Shown: one piece after another, positions 51,364 through 60,316 of the stretch
Layout: every line of letters starts with the position of its first letter
How positions within the stretch are numbered: the first letter of the stretch is position 1
Assembly (NCBI RefSeq): GCF_041549525.1
Contig: NZ_CP157456.1
Coordinates: 3,720,001 to 3,784,000, forward strand
Direction of reading: 5' to 3'
From: Paenarthrobacter aurescens
GTDB lineage: Bacteria > Actinomycetota > Actinomycetes > Actinomycetales > Micrococcaceae
DNA: 64,000 nt
Translations under genes and position numbers: made by a program
The notes under the pieces: model-generated
Databases searched by the model: none
The model's input: the letters and a program-made list of their open reading frames with translations, nothing else
What the model was told of the DNA's origin: nothing

Positions 51364-52830
51364 ATGGGACTCAGCTCCCCCACAGAAGCCGACGCATCGG
51401 CAACCGAGGCGCAGTCGCAGACTGGCGCCTCACACACAGGACTCCGCCGGTCCATGGAGGCCCGGCACCTGGTCATGATCGCCATGGGTGGCGTGATCGG
51501 CTCGGGCCTGTTCGTTAGTTCCGGATACACCATCTCCACCGCTGGGCCCTTGGGTGCGGTCCTTGCCTTCCTTATTGGCGCCGTGGTTGTCTACCTGGTG
51601 ATGGCATGCCTCGGGGAGCTCGCTGTTGCGTTCCCAGTCTCGGGTGCCTTCCACATATATGCCGCACGCACCATCGGGCCCGCCACCGGCTTTGCCACAG
51701 CCTGGCTGTACTGGCTCTGCTGGGCTGTTGCCCTGGGCTCCGAGTTCACCGCTGCGGGCCTTCTTATGCAACGTTGGTTCCCGGGCGTCGACGTCTGGAT
51801 CTGGTGCTTCATCTTCGCCACTGTCCTGTTCACTTTGAACGCCATCTCATCGCGCGTCTTTGGTGAATCAGAGTTCTGGTTCGCGCTCATCAAGGTCGCC
51901 GCCGTCGTCGGCCTCATCATCCTCGGCGGTGCCGCGCTGGCGGGTTTCCACCCCCTGGCCCCCGGCGAGTTCCCCGCTTTTGGTGAGAATTTCAATACAC
52001 CGGACGGGTTGTTCCCCAACGGATTCACCGGCGTGTTCGTCACCTGCCTGGCAGTCTTCTACGCCTTTTCAGGGTCCGAACTGATCGGTGTTGCCGCCGG
52101 CGAAACCGCCAACCCGGGCGCCAACATCCCCAAGGCAATGCGGACCACGGTCATCCGGCTCATGATCTTCTTTGTTGGTGCAATTGTGGTCATCGCAGCA
52201 ACCATTCCGTACGAACAAGTCAGCGTGGACGAGAGCCCCTTTGTCACCGTCTTCTCCATGCTGGGCATCCCGTACGCCGCGGACATCATGAACTTTGTGA
52301 TCATCACGGCCCTGCTCTCCGCCGGCAACTGCGGTCTGTTCTCCTGTGCCCGCATGCTCTTCTCGCTGGCCGATGAAGGGCACGCACCCAAGGCTTTCCG
52401 TAAGCTGACCAAACGCGGAATCCCCATGGTGGCTCTCTGCGTCAGCATGCTGGGTGGCCTGGCTTCACTGATCAGCAGTGTGGTGGCCGCGGAAACCGTC
52501 TACCTGGTGCTGGTGTCCGTGGCCGGTTTCGCCACCGTTGGCGTGTGGATGTCCATTGTGGCTTCGCACTTCATCTACCGGCGAACCTTCATCAAGAACG
52601 GTGGCGACCTCAGCACCCTGCCCTACAAGGCTCCGCTGTTCCCGCTGGTTCCCATCCTCGCGTTCGCGCTCTGCCTGGTGTCGCTGGTGGGCATTGCGTT
52701 CGATCCCAACCAGGTGGCAGCACTGTTCTTCGGCGTTCCATTCGTGGGCGCCTGCTACGCCATCTTCTACTTCAAGTACGGGCGGCGCCGTTCGCTCAAG
52801 AAAGCAGTAAGTGGTTCTGCGGCTTCCTGA
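51364..52830 (+). CDS. amino-acid permease, APC superfamily (AAT type)
   Basis: 488 residues from ATG at 51364 (GGAGGGAAT). Twelve helices. The first conserved block is EARHLVMIAMGGVIGSGLFV, followed by GPLGAVLAFLIGAVVVYLVM and the AFSGSELIGVAAGETANPGA loop, as in proton-coupled GabP/CycA/LysP-type transporters. The amino acid is not decided. A strong terminator hairpin follows 16 bp after the stop. Confidence 0.93.
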   Translation: MGLSSPTEADASATEAQSQTGASHTGLRRSMEARHLVMIAMGGVIGSGLFVSSGYTISTAGPLGAVLAFLIGAVVVYLVMACLGELAVAFPVSGAFHIYAARTIGPATGFATAWLYWLCWAVALGSEFTAAGLLMQRWFPGVDVWIWCFIFATVLFTLNAISSRVFGESEFWFALIKVAAVVGLIILGGAALAGFHPLAPGEFPAFGENFNTPDGLFPNGFTGVFVTCLAVFYAFSGSELIGVAAGETANPGANIPKAMRTTVIRLMIFFVGAIVVIAATIPYEQVSVDESPFVTVFSMLGIPYAADIMNFVIITALLSAGNCGLFSCARMLFSLADEGHAPKAFRKLTKRGIPMVALCVSMLGGLASLISSVVAAETVYLVLVSVAGFATVGVWMSIVASHFIYRRTFIKNGGDLSTLPYKAPLFPLVPILAFALCLVSLVGIAFDPNQVAALFFGVPFVGACYAIFYFKYGRRRSLKKAVSGSAAS

Positions 52831-52846
52831 CCCTCTTTGGATGCAG

Positions 52847-52888
52847 ATCAGCCCTTGGGCAACCTTTCCCGGTTGCTCAAGGGCTGAT
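52847..52888 (+). terminator. intrinsic terminator after the permease gene
   Basis: ATCAGCCCTTGGGCAACC (52847-52864) and GGTTGCTCAAGGGCTGAT (52871-52888) pair at 17 of 18 positions (the other is a G-T) around TTTCCC, followed by TTCGCTT. The rest of the 52889-53040 gap has no gene, only a weak hairpin (about 52959-52986). Confidence 0.85.
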
Positions 52889-53040
52889 TTCGCTTCAAAC
52901 AGGGTCAGGGCGCTGGGCCAGGCGGGCCTCCACCACCCACTTTGACATCCAAACCTCCCCGACACGCCAGTCAGGGGGTGTGTCGGCGAGCTCCCGCCGC
53001 CAAAGCAGGTGGATGTCGCACGCCCTTTCAGCGGTTGGAC

Positions 53041-53523
53041 CTACTTCTTGGCCACGCGGACCGGGTGCTCGCTCAAAATGGACAGCCGGTTGAAGGCGTT
53101 GATCCCAATGGCGGCCATGCACAGCACGCTGATTTGCTCATCGCTGTAGTGCCGGCGCGCCTGGTCAAAGAGCTCCGGGCTGGGCCTCGATGAGCTCATA
53201 CGTGTGATCTGCTCCGCAATCTCCATGGCCACGGCCTCAGCGGGCTCGAACAACTGCACTTCCTTGTACACGGCAACGAGAGACAGCCGTTGTTCCGTCT
53301 CGCCATACTTCAGGGCCCGGCGATGGTGAAGGTCCAGGCAGAAGGCGCAGCCATTGATCTGCGAGCACAAGTAGTTGACGAGTTCCAGGGTGCGGCGCGG
53401 AATGCCAAGCCGGTCAGCTTCGTCCACCAGTTGCTGTGAGTAGTGGCTTAGGGTTGCGTAAAGATCCGGCTGCTGCTTGTCCAGATAGCCGGCCAGACGT
53501 GGTTTTGTTTCCTGTTCGGGCAT
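53041..53523 (-). CDS. carboxymuconolactone decarboxylase / AhpD-family protein
   Basis: 160 residues. The AhpD motif is INGCAFCLDLHHRRALKYGE (CxxC with His after). The downstream SDEQISVLCMAAIGINAFNR is the second conserved helix. A thiol-based peroxidase-type or decarboxylase-like protein. No sigma factor is adjacent, unlike the paralogue at 15.6 kb. Confidence 0.92.
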   Translation of the reverse strand: MPEQETKPRLAGYLDKQQPDLYATLSHYSQQLVDEADRLGIPRRTLELVNYLCSQINGCAFCLDLHHRRALKYGETEQRLSLVAVYKEVQLFEPAEAVAMEIAEQITRMSSSRPSPELFDQARRHYSDEQISVLCMAAIGINAFNRLSILSEHPVRVAKK

Positions 53524-53559
53524 GCTTGGAGCCTAGCGCAAGGGAGATGTGCACCCTTA

Positions 53560-53636
53560 GTGAGAGACGGTCCGGCCCAAACCCGCGGGACGTGAGAGAC
53601 GGTCCGCGCCAAACCCGCGGGACGTGAGAGAGGCTC
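53560..53636. repeat. 32-bp tandem repeat, two full copies and one partial
   Basis: Units at 53560-53591 and 53592-53623 start GTGAGAGACGGTCCG and end CCAAACCCGCGGGAC, differing at two adjacent bases. A third, partial GTGAGAGA begins at 53624. The array fills the space up to the stop codon of the cysteine-synthase-like gene. Each unit carries the palindrome CCCGCGGG. Confidence 0.85.
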
Positions 53637-54695
53637 CTACTCGCGGGCGGCAGGGGTGTCTGCGGCGAGCCGGATGCCGTGCTCTGCCAGCCACACCGGG
53701 TTGAAGGCCTTGCTCATGTAGTTCGTTCCGGCGTCGGGGGCTATGGCTACCACCACGGAACCGTGGGCCGCCGCGCGAGCGACTCGAATGGCCGCTGCGA
53801 CGGCGAGCCCGGACGACGGACCCAGCGCGAGCCCTTCTTCATCGAGAAGCCGGTGCACGGTGGTGTAGACCTCGTCGTTGGGGATGCGGAGGAAACGGTC
53901 CACAATGGCGCGGTTGAATGCTTTGGGCCATTCAGGCTCCGGCCAGGAGTTGCCCACGCCGTCCACCAGGATTTCGCCGGGATGCCCGCCACTGTAGGCC
54001 GAGCCGTAGGGGTCGGCGCCAACAACCTCCACATGACCGCCGGGGCGCCGGGCCGCCTGTTCCTTCAAGAATCGGCCGTTCCCGCTGATGGTCCCGCCGG
54101 TTCCAATGCCCGCAACAAAATGTGTCACCAGGCCACCTGTCTGTTCCCAGATTTCCGGTCCGGTTGTTTCGTAATGCGCGGCGGGGTTGGCAGGGTTGTC
54201 GAACTGCATGGGCCGCCAAGCACCGGCAGTCTCAGCGGTTATCCGTGCTGCCACAGCACGCGCGTTCTCAGGTGACTCAGATGGCGCGTTCCAGTCCGTC
54301 AGGATCACGCGGGCGCCATAGTTGTGCAGCGCGGCGAGCTTTTCTTCGGAGATCGTGTCGCCCGTTACCACCACTACCGGGTGACCGGTCAGGTGCCCGA
54401 TGAGCGCCAACCCGATCCCGGTGTTACCGGATGTGCTCTCCACAATGGTGGCCCCCGGTTTTAGTTCCCCGGATTTTTCGGCCGCCCGGACCATGCTGAG
54501 CGCCGTGCGGTCCTTGATGGAGCCACCCGGGTTCTCGGATTCGAGCTTGATATGGATGGTGCTGCCCAGGCCGCGGCCGAGCGCCTCCAACTTCACCAGT
54601 GGCGTGTTGCCCACTTTGTCCAGAACTGAGGCGTCCAGCCCGTCAGTCACCGGCTCGGCCGCGTGCACTCCATGTTTCCGGATCCCGGTAGTCAT
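53637..54695 (-). CDS. cysteine synthase / cystathionine beta-synthase-like PLP enzyme
   Basis: 352 residues. The PLP-lysine is in SENPGGSIKDRTALSMVRAA, the phosphate loop in VAGIGTGGTISGNGRFLKE, and ESTSGNTGIGLALIGHLTGH is the substrate loop. A longer C-terminus than CysK and no regulatory CBS domain. It overlaps the upstream lyase-like gene by 4 bp, in an operon with a flavin monooxygenase; a sulfate-type transporter diverges from it. Beta-replacement with sulfide is the family reaction, but a special substrate is likely in this setting. Confidence 0.9.
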   Translation of the reverse strand: MTTGIRKHGVHAAEPVTDGLDASVLDKVGNTPLVKLEALGRGLGSTIHIKLESENPGGSIKDRTALSMVRAAEKSGELKPGATIVESTSGNTGIGLALIGHLTGHPVVVVTGDTISEEKLAALHNYGARVILTDWNAPSESPENARAVAARITAETAGAWRPMQFDNPANPAAHYETTGPEIWEQTGGLVTHFVAGIGTGGTISGNGRFLKEQAARRPGGHVEVVGADPYGSAYSGGHPGEILVDGVGNSWPEPEWPKAFNRAIVDRFLRIPNDEVYTTVHRLLDEEGLALGPSSGLAVAAAIRVARAAAHGSVVVAIAPDAGTNYMSKAFNPVWLAEHGIRLAADTPAARE

Positions 54696-56248
54696 CCCCG
54701 GTCCCCTCCCATCACTTCCGGGACCACCACACGCAGTTCACGCCGGGCCCTCTTCACCAGTTCCGGCGCTGACGGCCGGTCCGCCAACACATCGGCCAGG
54801 CGGCCCACCACCACGCCGGTCCCCTTTCCGAGCGGCTGCGCGGCTCCGGCTTCGAGCAAAAGATACGACGCCGTCAGCGCCTCGATCACCAGTAGCTTCT
54901 CAGCGGCCTCCACCGACTTTTCGAGTTGCTGCAAAGCAAGCGGGGCCAGCGTTGAATGGTCCTCGACGTCGGCAGAGAGGGTTGGTGCGCCCAGCGTCGC
55001 CGGTGCTGCCAGGAACTTCAGCTCGGCCAACAGCCCGGCGGCGGAGTACCAGAGCAGTCCGGGCAACTCCTCCTGCACAAGGCCCTCACCGGCGGACGCC
55101 GATTGCAAATGACGGGCGCGGATAGCCCGCTGCGGGGGATACAGCTTGGCAATGCGACGCTCACTGGAAATTCCCACGTGCGCCAACGCCAGCCGCAGGC
55201 CTTCAAAAGCAAGTGCCAGTTGCATCGGCTGGAAGTTTCCGCCCGACACCATGGCCCCGGACGCAACATCAACCAGCGGATTGTCGCCGCGGCCATTGAG
55301 CTCCACTTCCAAGGCACCGCTGAGTTGGGTCACGAGGGCCCTGAAGGCCCCATGGGTCTGCGGCGCGGCCCTAAAGGACAACGCGTCCTGGACAGAGACC
55401 TCGGGGCGAACGTCTTCCAACCACCCGCCACGCAGCAGGTGACGCACGGCAGCTGCCGAGTCGCGCTGCCCGTCCACCGCCTTTGCCGCCTGGATGGCCG
55501 GCGAAAACGGGCTGAGGTTCCCGCCGCCGTCGTACCTGGCGATTGTCTCCAGTGAGAGGGAAAGCACGACGTCGGCCAGCTCGGCCAGGTGCTGCAGCCG
55601 GAGCAATGCGAGGGTTCCGGCGCCCACCGAGTAGGCGTTGGCGCTGACCAGTGCGAGGGCCTCACCGGGCGCGAGGACGAGCGGTGTGAGACCGGCGTCG
55701 GCGAGCGCTTTGGCGCCGGAGATCAGGGTGCCGTCCGCGCTGAACGCTTCGCCCTCCCCCATGGCAACAGCGGCGACGGCGGCAAGGTGGGTCAGGTCCG
55801 AGGACCCCATGGAGCCTTCGCTTGGGATGGCGGGAAAAACATCATTGTTGAGCATGTGGGCATAGAAAGTTGCGGTTTCGGGCCGCACCCCGGAGCCGCC
55901 GCGGCTGAAACCGATGAGCCGGGTGAGGATCACAGCACGCGCAGCGGCGCGGTCCAGATACGAGCCAACCCCGCTGTTGTGATACCTGACAACCTGCACC
56001 TGATAGGCATGGAGCGAGTTCTCCTCCACAGCGGTATCCCGGCCGGATCCCAAGAGGGTGTTCAGTCCGTAAACGCGCTGTCCGGAGGCTGCTGTCTGCT
56101 CTACGATCTCCCGAGACCGTCCGAGCAAAGACAACGCATCCGGGTTGAGTTCCACGTGAAATCCCGCGTCCTGGGCGGCACGCGCGACGTCGGCGGCACG
56201 AACGGGGGCGGCACCGATGACGAGAGTTTTGGATGCTCCCTGCACCAT
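54692..56248 (-). CDS. HAL/PAL-family aromatic amino-acid lyase homologue lacking the Ala-Ser-Gly triad
   Basis: 518 residues. Family landmarks are present: YGLNTLLGSGRD with the catalytic Tyr, PLVLAPGEALALVSANAYSV, and GRGDNPLVDVASGAMVSGGN. The strand that should contain the self-cyclising Ala-Ser-Gly (GSVGASGDLAPLA in HutH) reads GSMGSSDLTHLA at residues 145-156: Ala is replaced and the Gly is missing. The MIO cofactor may therefore not form, so deamination is doubtful. It is embedded in a tight operon (TGATG upstream, 4-bp overlap downstream) with a flavin monooxygenase and a PLP enzyme. Confidence 0.87.
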   Translation of the reverse strand: MVQGASKTLVIGAAPVRAADVARAAQDAGFHVELNPDALSLLGRSREIVEQTAASGQRVYGLNTLLGSGRDTAVEENSLHAYQVQVVRYHNSGVGSYLDRAAARAVILTRLIGFSRGGSGVRPETATFYAHMLNNDVFPAIPSEGSMGSSDLTHLAAVAAVAMGEGEAFSADGTLISGAKALADAGLTPLVLAPGEALALVSANAYSVGAGTLALLRLQHLAELADVVLSLSLETIARYDGGGNLSPFSPAIQAAKAVDGQRDSAAAVRHLLRGGWLEDVRPEVSVQDALSFRAAPQTHGAFRALVTQLSGALEVELNGRGDNPLVDVASGAMVSGGNFQPMQLALAFEGLRLALAHVGISSERRIAKLYPPQRAIRARHLQSASAGEGLVQEELPGLLWYSAAGLLAELKFLAAPATLGAPTLSADVEDHSTLAPLALQQLEKSVEAAEKLLVIEALTASYLLLEAGAAQPLGKGTGVVVGRLADVLADRPSAPELVKRARRELRVVVPEVMGGDRG

Positions 56249-57576
56249 CAGAAGTCCAAGAGGTTCTGCCGGAACCCGCCGTTGCCGTAACTCTTCCTCA
56301 ACAGGCCGCGTCGCCGCAGTTCCGGTGTGAGTTTGTCCAGAACGCTGTGCACCGTCACCGGGTCCACAAAGCCGGAGAAAAGAAATCCGTCACCACCTAC
56401 GGCCGAACCGGTTTCCTCGAGGTAATCGGCGATTTCGCCGGCAGTGCCAATGATCGAGTCGCCCGCGCCACCGCTGCGCGCCTGCAAGATCTGGCGAAGC
56501 GTTGAACCCGGCGGGGCCGCTTTGGCGAAGTGCTCCAGCGTGCCCTGGTTGCTGTTGGTACTCAGTTCGGGCAGCGGTGCGTCGAGGTCGAACTTCTTGA
56601 AGTCGATCACCGAGAGGTAGGAGATGGAGTTCAGCTGGCTGTCGATGTCGCGCTGGCTCAGTTCCCGCCGCTGGGCCCGCAACTCCTCGGCCTCAGCGGG
56701 GGAACCCACAACAGTTGGCTTCAGGACGAAAAGTACCTTGACGTCGTCCGGGTTGCGCCCGGCCTTTGCAGCTTCCGCGCGGATCGAATCCCGGTAGGAC
56801 TTCATGCCGTCCACGCCACGGGCCAAGGCAATGGCTACATCAGCATTGCCGCCGGCAAAGGCCTTACCCCGGGGAGAGGCACCGGCCTGCACCAACACTG
56901 GCTCTTCGGGTAGAGGCGCGGTGTTCAGGGGTCCCCGGACTTTGAAGAACTCGCCGTCGTGGTTGATCGGGTGCACTTTGCTGTGGTCCGCGAACACCCC
57001 GGCTTCAACATCCTCAAGCACGGCGCCCGGTTCCCAGCTGCGCCAAAGCTTCCTGACGACGTCCACGAATTCCTCCGCTTTCCCGTACCGGAGATCATGC
57101 TCAATCTGCTGGTCCAGCCCATAGTTCTGCGCGGCGAGGTCGCTGCCGGAGGTCACAACGTTCCAGCCGAGCTGCCCTTCGGAAAAGTGCTGCAGCGTGG
57201 CCAGGAGCCGGGCGGCTGTGAATGGCGGGTAGAAGGAGGCACTGACTGTCGGGACGATCCCAAGGTGCTCGGTGGCTGAGAGAAGGTACGGGACCAGCGC
57301 CAACGGATCATGCTTAGGGGCGAAAGAGGCATGAGCCAAGGAAACCTCTGCCGTGCCGCCATAGGTGTCCGGAACGGTGAGGGAATCTTCAATGATGAAC
57401 AGGTCCAACCCGGACTGCTCGAAGGCCCGCACAGCGTCCTGATACAGGGCGGGTTTCTTCCAGTCGTAGCCCAGAGCATAGCCGGGAGTCCCCCAGCCCT
57501 GGACACCGAACCCGTGGCCCACAAACCATCCAAAATGCAGCATGGGCTTGAGTGTAGAACCGCTATGTCCGTTCAC
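56248..57576 (-). CDS. LLM-class flavin-dependent monooxygenase (NtaA/SnaA/DszA type)
   Basis: 442 residues from GTG at 57576, with AGG nearby; ATG at 57543 (MLHFGWFVGHG) also possible. The NtaA-family core is seen: LDLFIIEDSLTVPDTYGG, GQLGWNVVTSGSDLAAQNYG and VLVQAGASPRGKAFAGGNAD. FMNH2-dependent members oxidise nitrilotriacetate, alkanesulfonates or dibenzothiophene sulfone; a flavin reductase would be needed and is not encoded here. It heads the three-gene operon and is divergent from SulP, pointing to sulfur scavenging. Confidence 0.92.
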   Translation of the reverse strand: MNGHSGSTLKPMLHFGWFVGHGFGVQGWGTPGYALGYDWKKPALYQDAVRAFEQSGLDLFIIEDSLTVPDTYGGTAEVSLAHASFAPKHDPLALVPYLLSATEHLGIVPTVSASFYPPFTAARLLATLQHFSEGQLGWNVVTSGSDLAAQNYGLDQQIEHDLRYGKAEEFVDVVRKLWRSWEPGAVLEDVEAGVFADHSKVHPINHDGEFFKVRGPLNTAPLPEEPVLVQAGASPRGKAFAGGNADVAIALARGVDGMKSYRDSIRAEAAKAGRNPDDVKVLFVLKPTVVGSPAEAEELRAQRRELSQRDIDSQLNSISYLSVIDFKKFDLDAPLPELSTNSNQGTLEHFAKAAPPGSTLRQILQARSGGAGDSIIGTAGEIADYLEETGSAVGGDGFLFSGFVDPVTVHSVLDKLTPELRRRGLLRKSYGNGGFRQNLLDF

Positions 57577-57730
57577 CGCGACCTGATTTCATGCGAAGTT
57601 ACAGGGGGTCGTACTGGGTCAATTATGCTCCCGGGACGTCATATTTGGGCCTGACTCCTGACGGTTGGGATTTTCCACATAAGGGGTCCGCCTTGTTCCG
57701 CAAACAGCACCGGTCCGGAATGATCTCTGT

Positions 57731-59434
57731 ATGACCTCAGCCACCCGCACCTCTGCCAAGGACCGTCTCGGGGACATCTGGGCGCTCAAAGGGTACAAGC
57801 TCGAATGGTTGCGGCATGATGCCGTGGCGGGTGCTGCTCTCTTTGCCTTGCTGGTTCCCGCCGGGATGGCTTACGCCCAGGCGGCGGGCCTTCCACCCGT
57901 CACTGGGCTCTACGCCACCATTGTCCCGTTGCTGGTTTACGCCATGGTGGGCCCTTCCCGCATTCTGGTTTTGGGGCCGGATTCCTCCCTTGCGCCCATG
58001 ATCGCTGCCGCTATTGTGCCGCTCGCGGCCGGGAACAGTGAAAGGGCGGTGGCCCTCGCCGGGCTGTTGGCTGTGTTGATGGGGATCATCATGATCGCCG
58101 GCTCAGCGCTGAAACTGGGCGCCATCACCGGGCTGCTGTCCAAACCCATCAGGCTCGGGTACCTGAATGGAATCGCGTTGCTGGTGGCGTTATCGCAGCT
58201 TCCGGCGTTTCTGGGGATAGAGGCCGACGGCGATATCTGGCAGAAGCTTGCAAAGGTCACCACCGGATTGCTGGGCGGGGAGGTCAACATCGCTGCGCTG
58301 CTGTTGGGCGTCGGTTCACTTGCCCTCATTTGGATCCCGCGACTCCTGAAATGGAAAGTGCCGGGCGTCCTGCTGGCGGTGGTTGGCTCGTGCGTTGCCA
58401 CAGCTGTTTTGGGCCTGGACGACGACGTCAAGGTCACCGGCGTCCTGCCTCAGGGGCTTCCAATGCCGGCGCTCGGAGGAATCGGCTGGGCGGATGCTCT
58501 GGCGCTGCTTCCCGCAGCCGCAGGCATTGCCCTTATGGCCTTCGCGGACACCGGTGTCCTGTCCCAGTCGCTGGCAGCCAAGGAAGGAAAGAAAGTCTCG
58601 GGCAACAGGGAGATGGCTGCGCTGGGGGCAGCCAACACGGCCACCGGACTGCTGGGCGGATTCCCCATCTCCGGCAGCACCTCCCGCACCCCTGTGGCGG
58701 TGGACGCCGGTGCCAAATCCCAGATGACCGGGGTGGTTGGTGCCGTGCTGGTCCTTGCCTTCATGCTCCTGGCACCCGGGGTTACCGGATACCTGCCTTC
58801 GGCAACGCTGGCCGCGGTGGTCATTGCCGCTGCTATTGCCTTGGCTGACCCTTCCGGCGTCAGACGGCTCCTCAGCCTGAGCCGCAGCGAATCAGTGGTG
58901 ATGCTGGCGGCATTCTTGGGAGTCCTTACCGTCGGTGTGCTGCAGGGAATCGTGGTGGCCATAGCCTTGGCACTTCTGGACTTTGTCCGCAGGGCCTGGG
59001 ATCCGTACCGGACAGAACTCGGAGCTGAAGACGGGCTCCCCGGGTACCACGACCTCGAGCGGCATCCTGATGGCGCCCGCATCCCCGGACTCCTGATCCT
59101 CCGCTTTGATGCGCCTCTCTTCTTCGGCAACGGGCAGGTTCTGGCCGCCTTCGTCCGCGAACAGTTTGACGAAGCCCCGGAGGGGAATTCAGCACCGGTT
59201 ACCCACGTTATTCTCGCCGCAGAGCCCATTACCGGGATTGATACCACGGCACTGGATGACCTCGTCACGCTGGACGAGTGGCTGGCCAGCAAAGGTGTGG
59301 ACCTCGTGTTCGCCGAACTGAAGGGACCGGTCAAGGACAAGTTGATCCGGCTTGGCACAGCCGCCCGTTTCACGCCCGACCATTTCTTCCCCACGGTGGG
59401 TGCCGCCGTCCGTGAGTTGAAGGACAAAGTATGA
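57731..59434 (+). CDS. SulP-family inorganic anion (sulfate) transporter with STAS domain
   Basis: 567 residues. About 12 helices, with the SulP signature region LVPAGMAYAQAAGLPPVTGL near residue 40 and FPISGSTSRTPVAVDAGAKS in the second repeat. A C-terminal STAS domain (about 440-560) ends the protein (ILRFDAPLFFGNGQVLAAFV, ITGIDTTALDDLVTLDEWLA). Sulfate or bicarbonate uptake are the usual roles; the sulfur genes on both sides favour sulfate. The 154 bp before it hold no gene. Confidence 0.94.
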   Translation: MTSATRTSAKDRLGDIWALKGYKLEWLRHDAVAGAALFALLVPAGMAYAQAAGLPPVTGLYATIVPLLVYAMVGPSRILVLGPDSSLAPMIAAAIVPLAAGNSERAVALAGLLAVLMGIIMIAGSALKLGAITGLLSKPIRLGYLNGIALLVALSQLPAFLGIEADGDIWQKLAKVTTGLLGGEVNIAALLLGVGSLALIWIPRLLKWKVPGVLLAVVGSCVATAVLGLDDDVKVTGVLPQGLPMPALGGIGWADALALLPAAAGIALMAFADTGVLSQSLAAKEGKKVSGNREMAALGAANTATGLLGGFPISGSTSRTPVAVDAGAKSQMTGVVGAVLVLAFMLLAPGVTGYLPSATLAAVVIAAAIALADPSGVRRLLSLSRSESVVMLAAFLGVLTVGVLQGIVVAIALALLDFVRRAWDPYRTELGAEDGLPGYHDLERHPDGARIPGLLILRFDAPLFFGNGQVLAAFVREQFDEAPEGNSAPVTHVILAAEPITGIDTTALDDLVTLDEWLASKGVDLVFAELKGPVKDKLIRLGTAARFTPDHFFPTVGAAVRELKDKV

Positions 59435-59514
59435 AGAAGCCGCCGGTTACGCAACATGACGGCCGGACAACAGCCCGCAAGTGCAGCCCGAGGCCCGTGG
59501 ATGTTACGTTTTTC

Positions 59515-59598
59515 TTGAGTAATGAGTACCAGCGCAAAGCCCTGACTTGCTGGTCGGCAACCCTCTCTCCGGCGGGGTGCCTCAGGTGACTACTCGGC
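59515..59598 (+). promoter_or_regulatory. SAM-IV riboswitch upstream of the metZ operon
   Basis: The leader carries the SAM-IV core in order: GAGTACCAGCGCAAAGCCC, CTTGCTGGTCGGCAACCCTC, GGCGGGGTGCCTCAGGTGA. The outer stem pairs GAGTA (59517-59521) with TACTC (59591-59595). SAM-IV elements are actinobacterial and switch off sulfur or methionine genes when SAM is high. It lies about 45 nt before the DUF1737 gene and controls the three-gene operon ending in metZ. The rest of 59435-59642 shows nothing else. Confidence 0.87.
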
Positions 59599-59642
59599 GT
59601 ATCGACAACTCGAACTGCAAGCGTGACTGAGGAGCACCAGCT

Positions 59643-59909
59643 ATGCCTGAACCCACTGAAGAAAAACTTTCCTATCGCCTGATCACAGGCCCTGACACCC
59701 GTGATTTCTGTGAGCGGATCCACAACGCCCTGGCCGAGGGCTACGTGCTCCATGGCAGCCCCGCAGCCACCTTCAATGGCACGGACGTCATTGTGGCCCA
59801 AGCGATCGTGCTGCCCGCCGCAATCGCCAATGCCGATGCCGCTGTGGCCAGTGCAGTTGACCAGCTTGAGAACTACGAAGACAACGAAGCATTCGAGGGC
59901 CACGCATGA
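59643..59909 (+). CDS. DUF1737 small protein
   Basis: 88 residues, GAGGAGCACCAGCT before the ATG. YRLITGPDTRDFCERIHNAL with GYVLHGSPAATF is the DUF1737 pattern (small alpha-beta fold, function unknown). First gene under the SAM-IV riboswitch, overlapping the rhodanese gene by ATGA, so it probably belongs to sulfur metabolism. Confidence 0.9.
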   Translation: MPEPTEEKLSYRLITGPDTRDFCERIHNALAEGYVLHGSPAATFNGTDVIVAQAIVLPAAIANADAAVASAVDQLENYEDNEAFEGHA

Positions 59910-60316
59910 GCTACGCAGGTGACCTGACCCCGCACGATGCGTGGGCCAAGCTCGAACAGGGCGCCATCCTGGTGGATGTCCGCACCGAGGGTGAATGGGC
60001 CCACATCGGAATCCCGGACACCAAAGCCACGGAAAACGATCCCTTGTTCATCCAGTGGAACCTCGCCGGCGGCATCCCCAACTCCCGTTTCATCGAGGAC
60101 TTGCGGCAGCAGGCACCCGAGGACGATTCAGTTGAACTTGTGTTCCTGTGCCGTTCCGGCCAGCGCTCCATCTCCGCCGCGATTGCCGCAACGCAGGCCG
60201 GCTATACCTCCTACAACGTCCTGGAAGGTTTTGAAGGCGAACCGGACCGCTACGGCGAACGCACGGTCAACGGCTGGAAGAACCGTGGCCTGCCTACGAA
60301 TCTGGGGACCGAGTAA
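59906..60316 (+). CDS. rhodanese-like sulfurtransferase
   Basis: 136 residues, single rhodanese domain. Active-site loop VFLCRSGQRSISAA with the persulfide-forming Cys; the N-terminal AILVDVRTEGEWAHIGIPD is the usual strand. It carries sulfane sulfur. It is followed without a gap by metZ, to which it may deliver sulfur or from which it may dispose of it. Confidence 0.93.
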   Translation: MSYAGDLTPHDAWAKLEQGAILVDVRTEGEWAHIGIPDTKATENDPLFIQWNLAGGIPNSRFIEDLRQQAPEDDSVELVFLCRSGQRSISAAIAATQAGYTSYNVLEGFEGEPDRYGERTVNGWKNRGLPTNLGTE

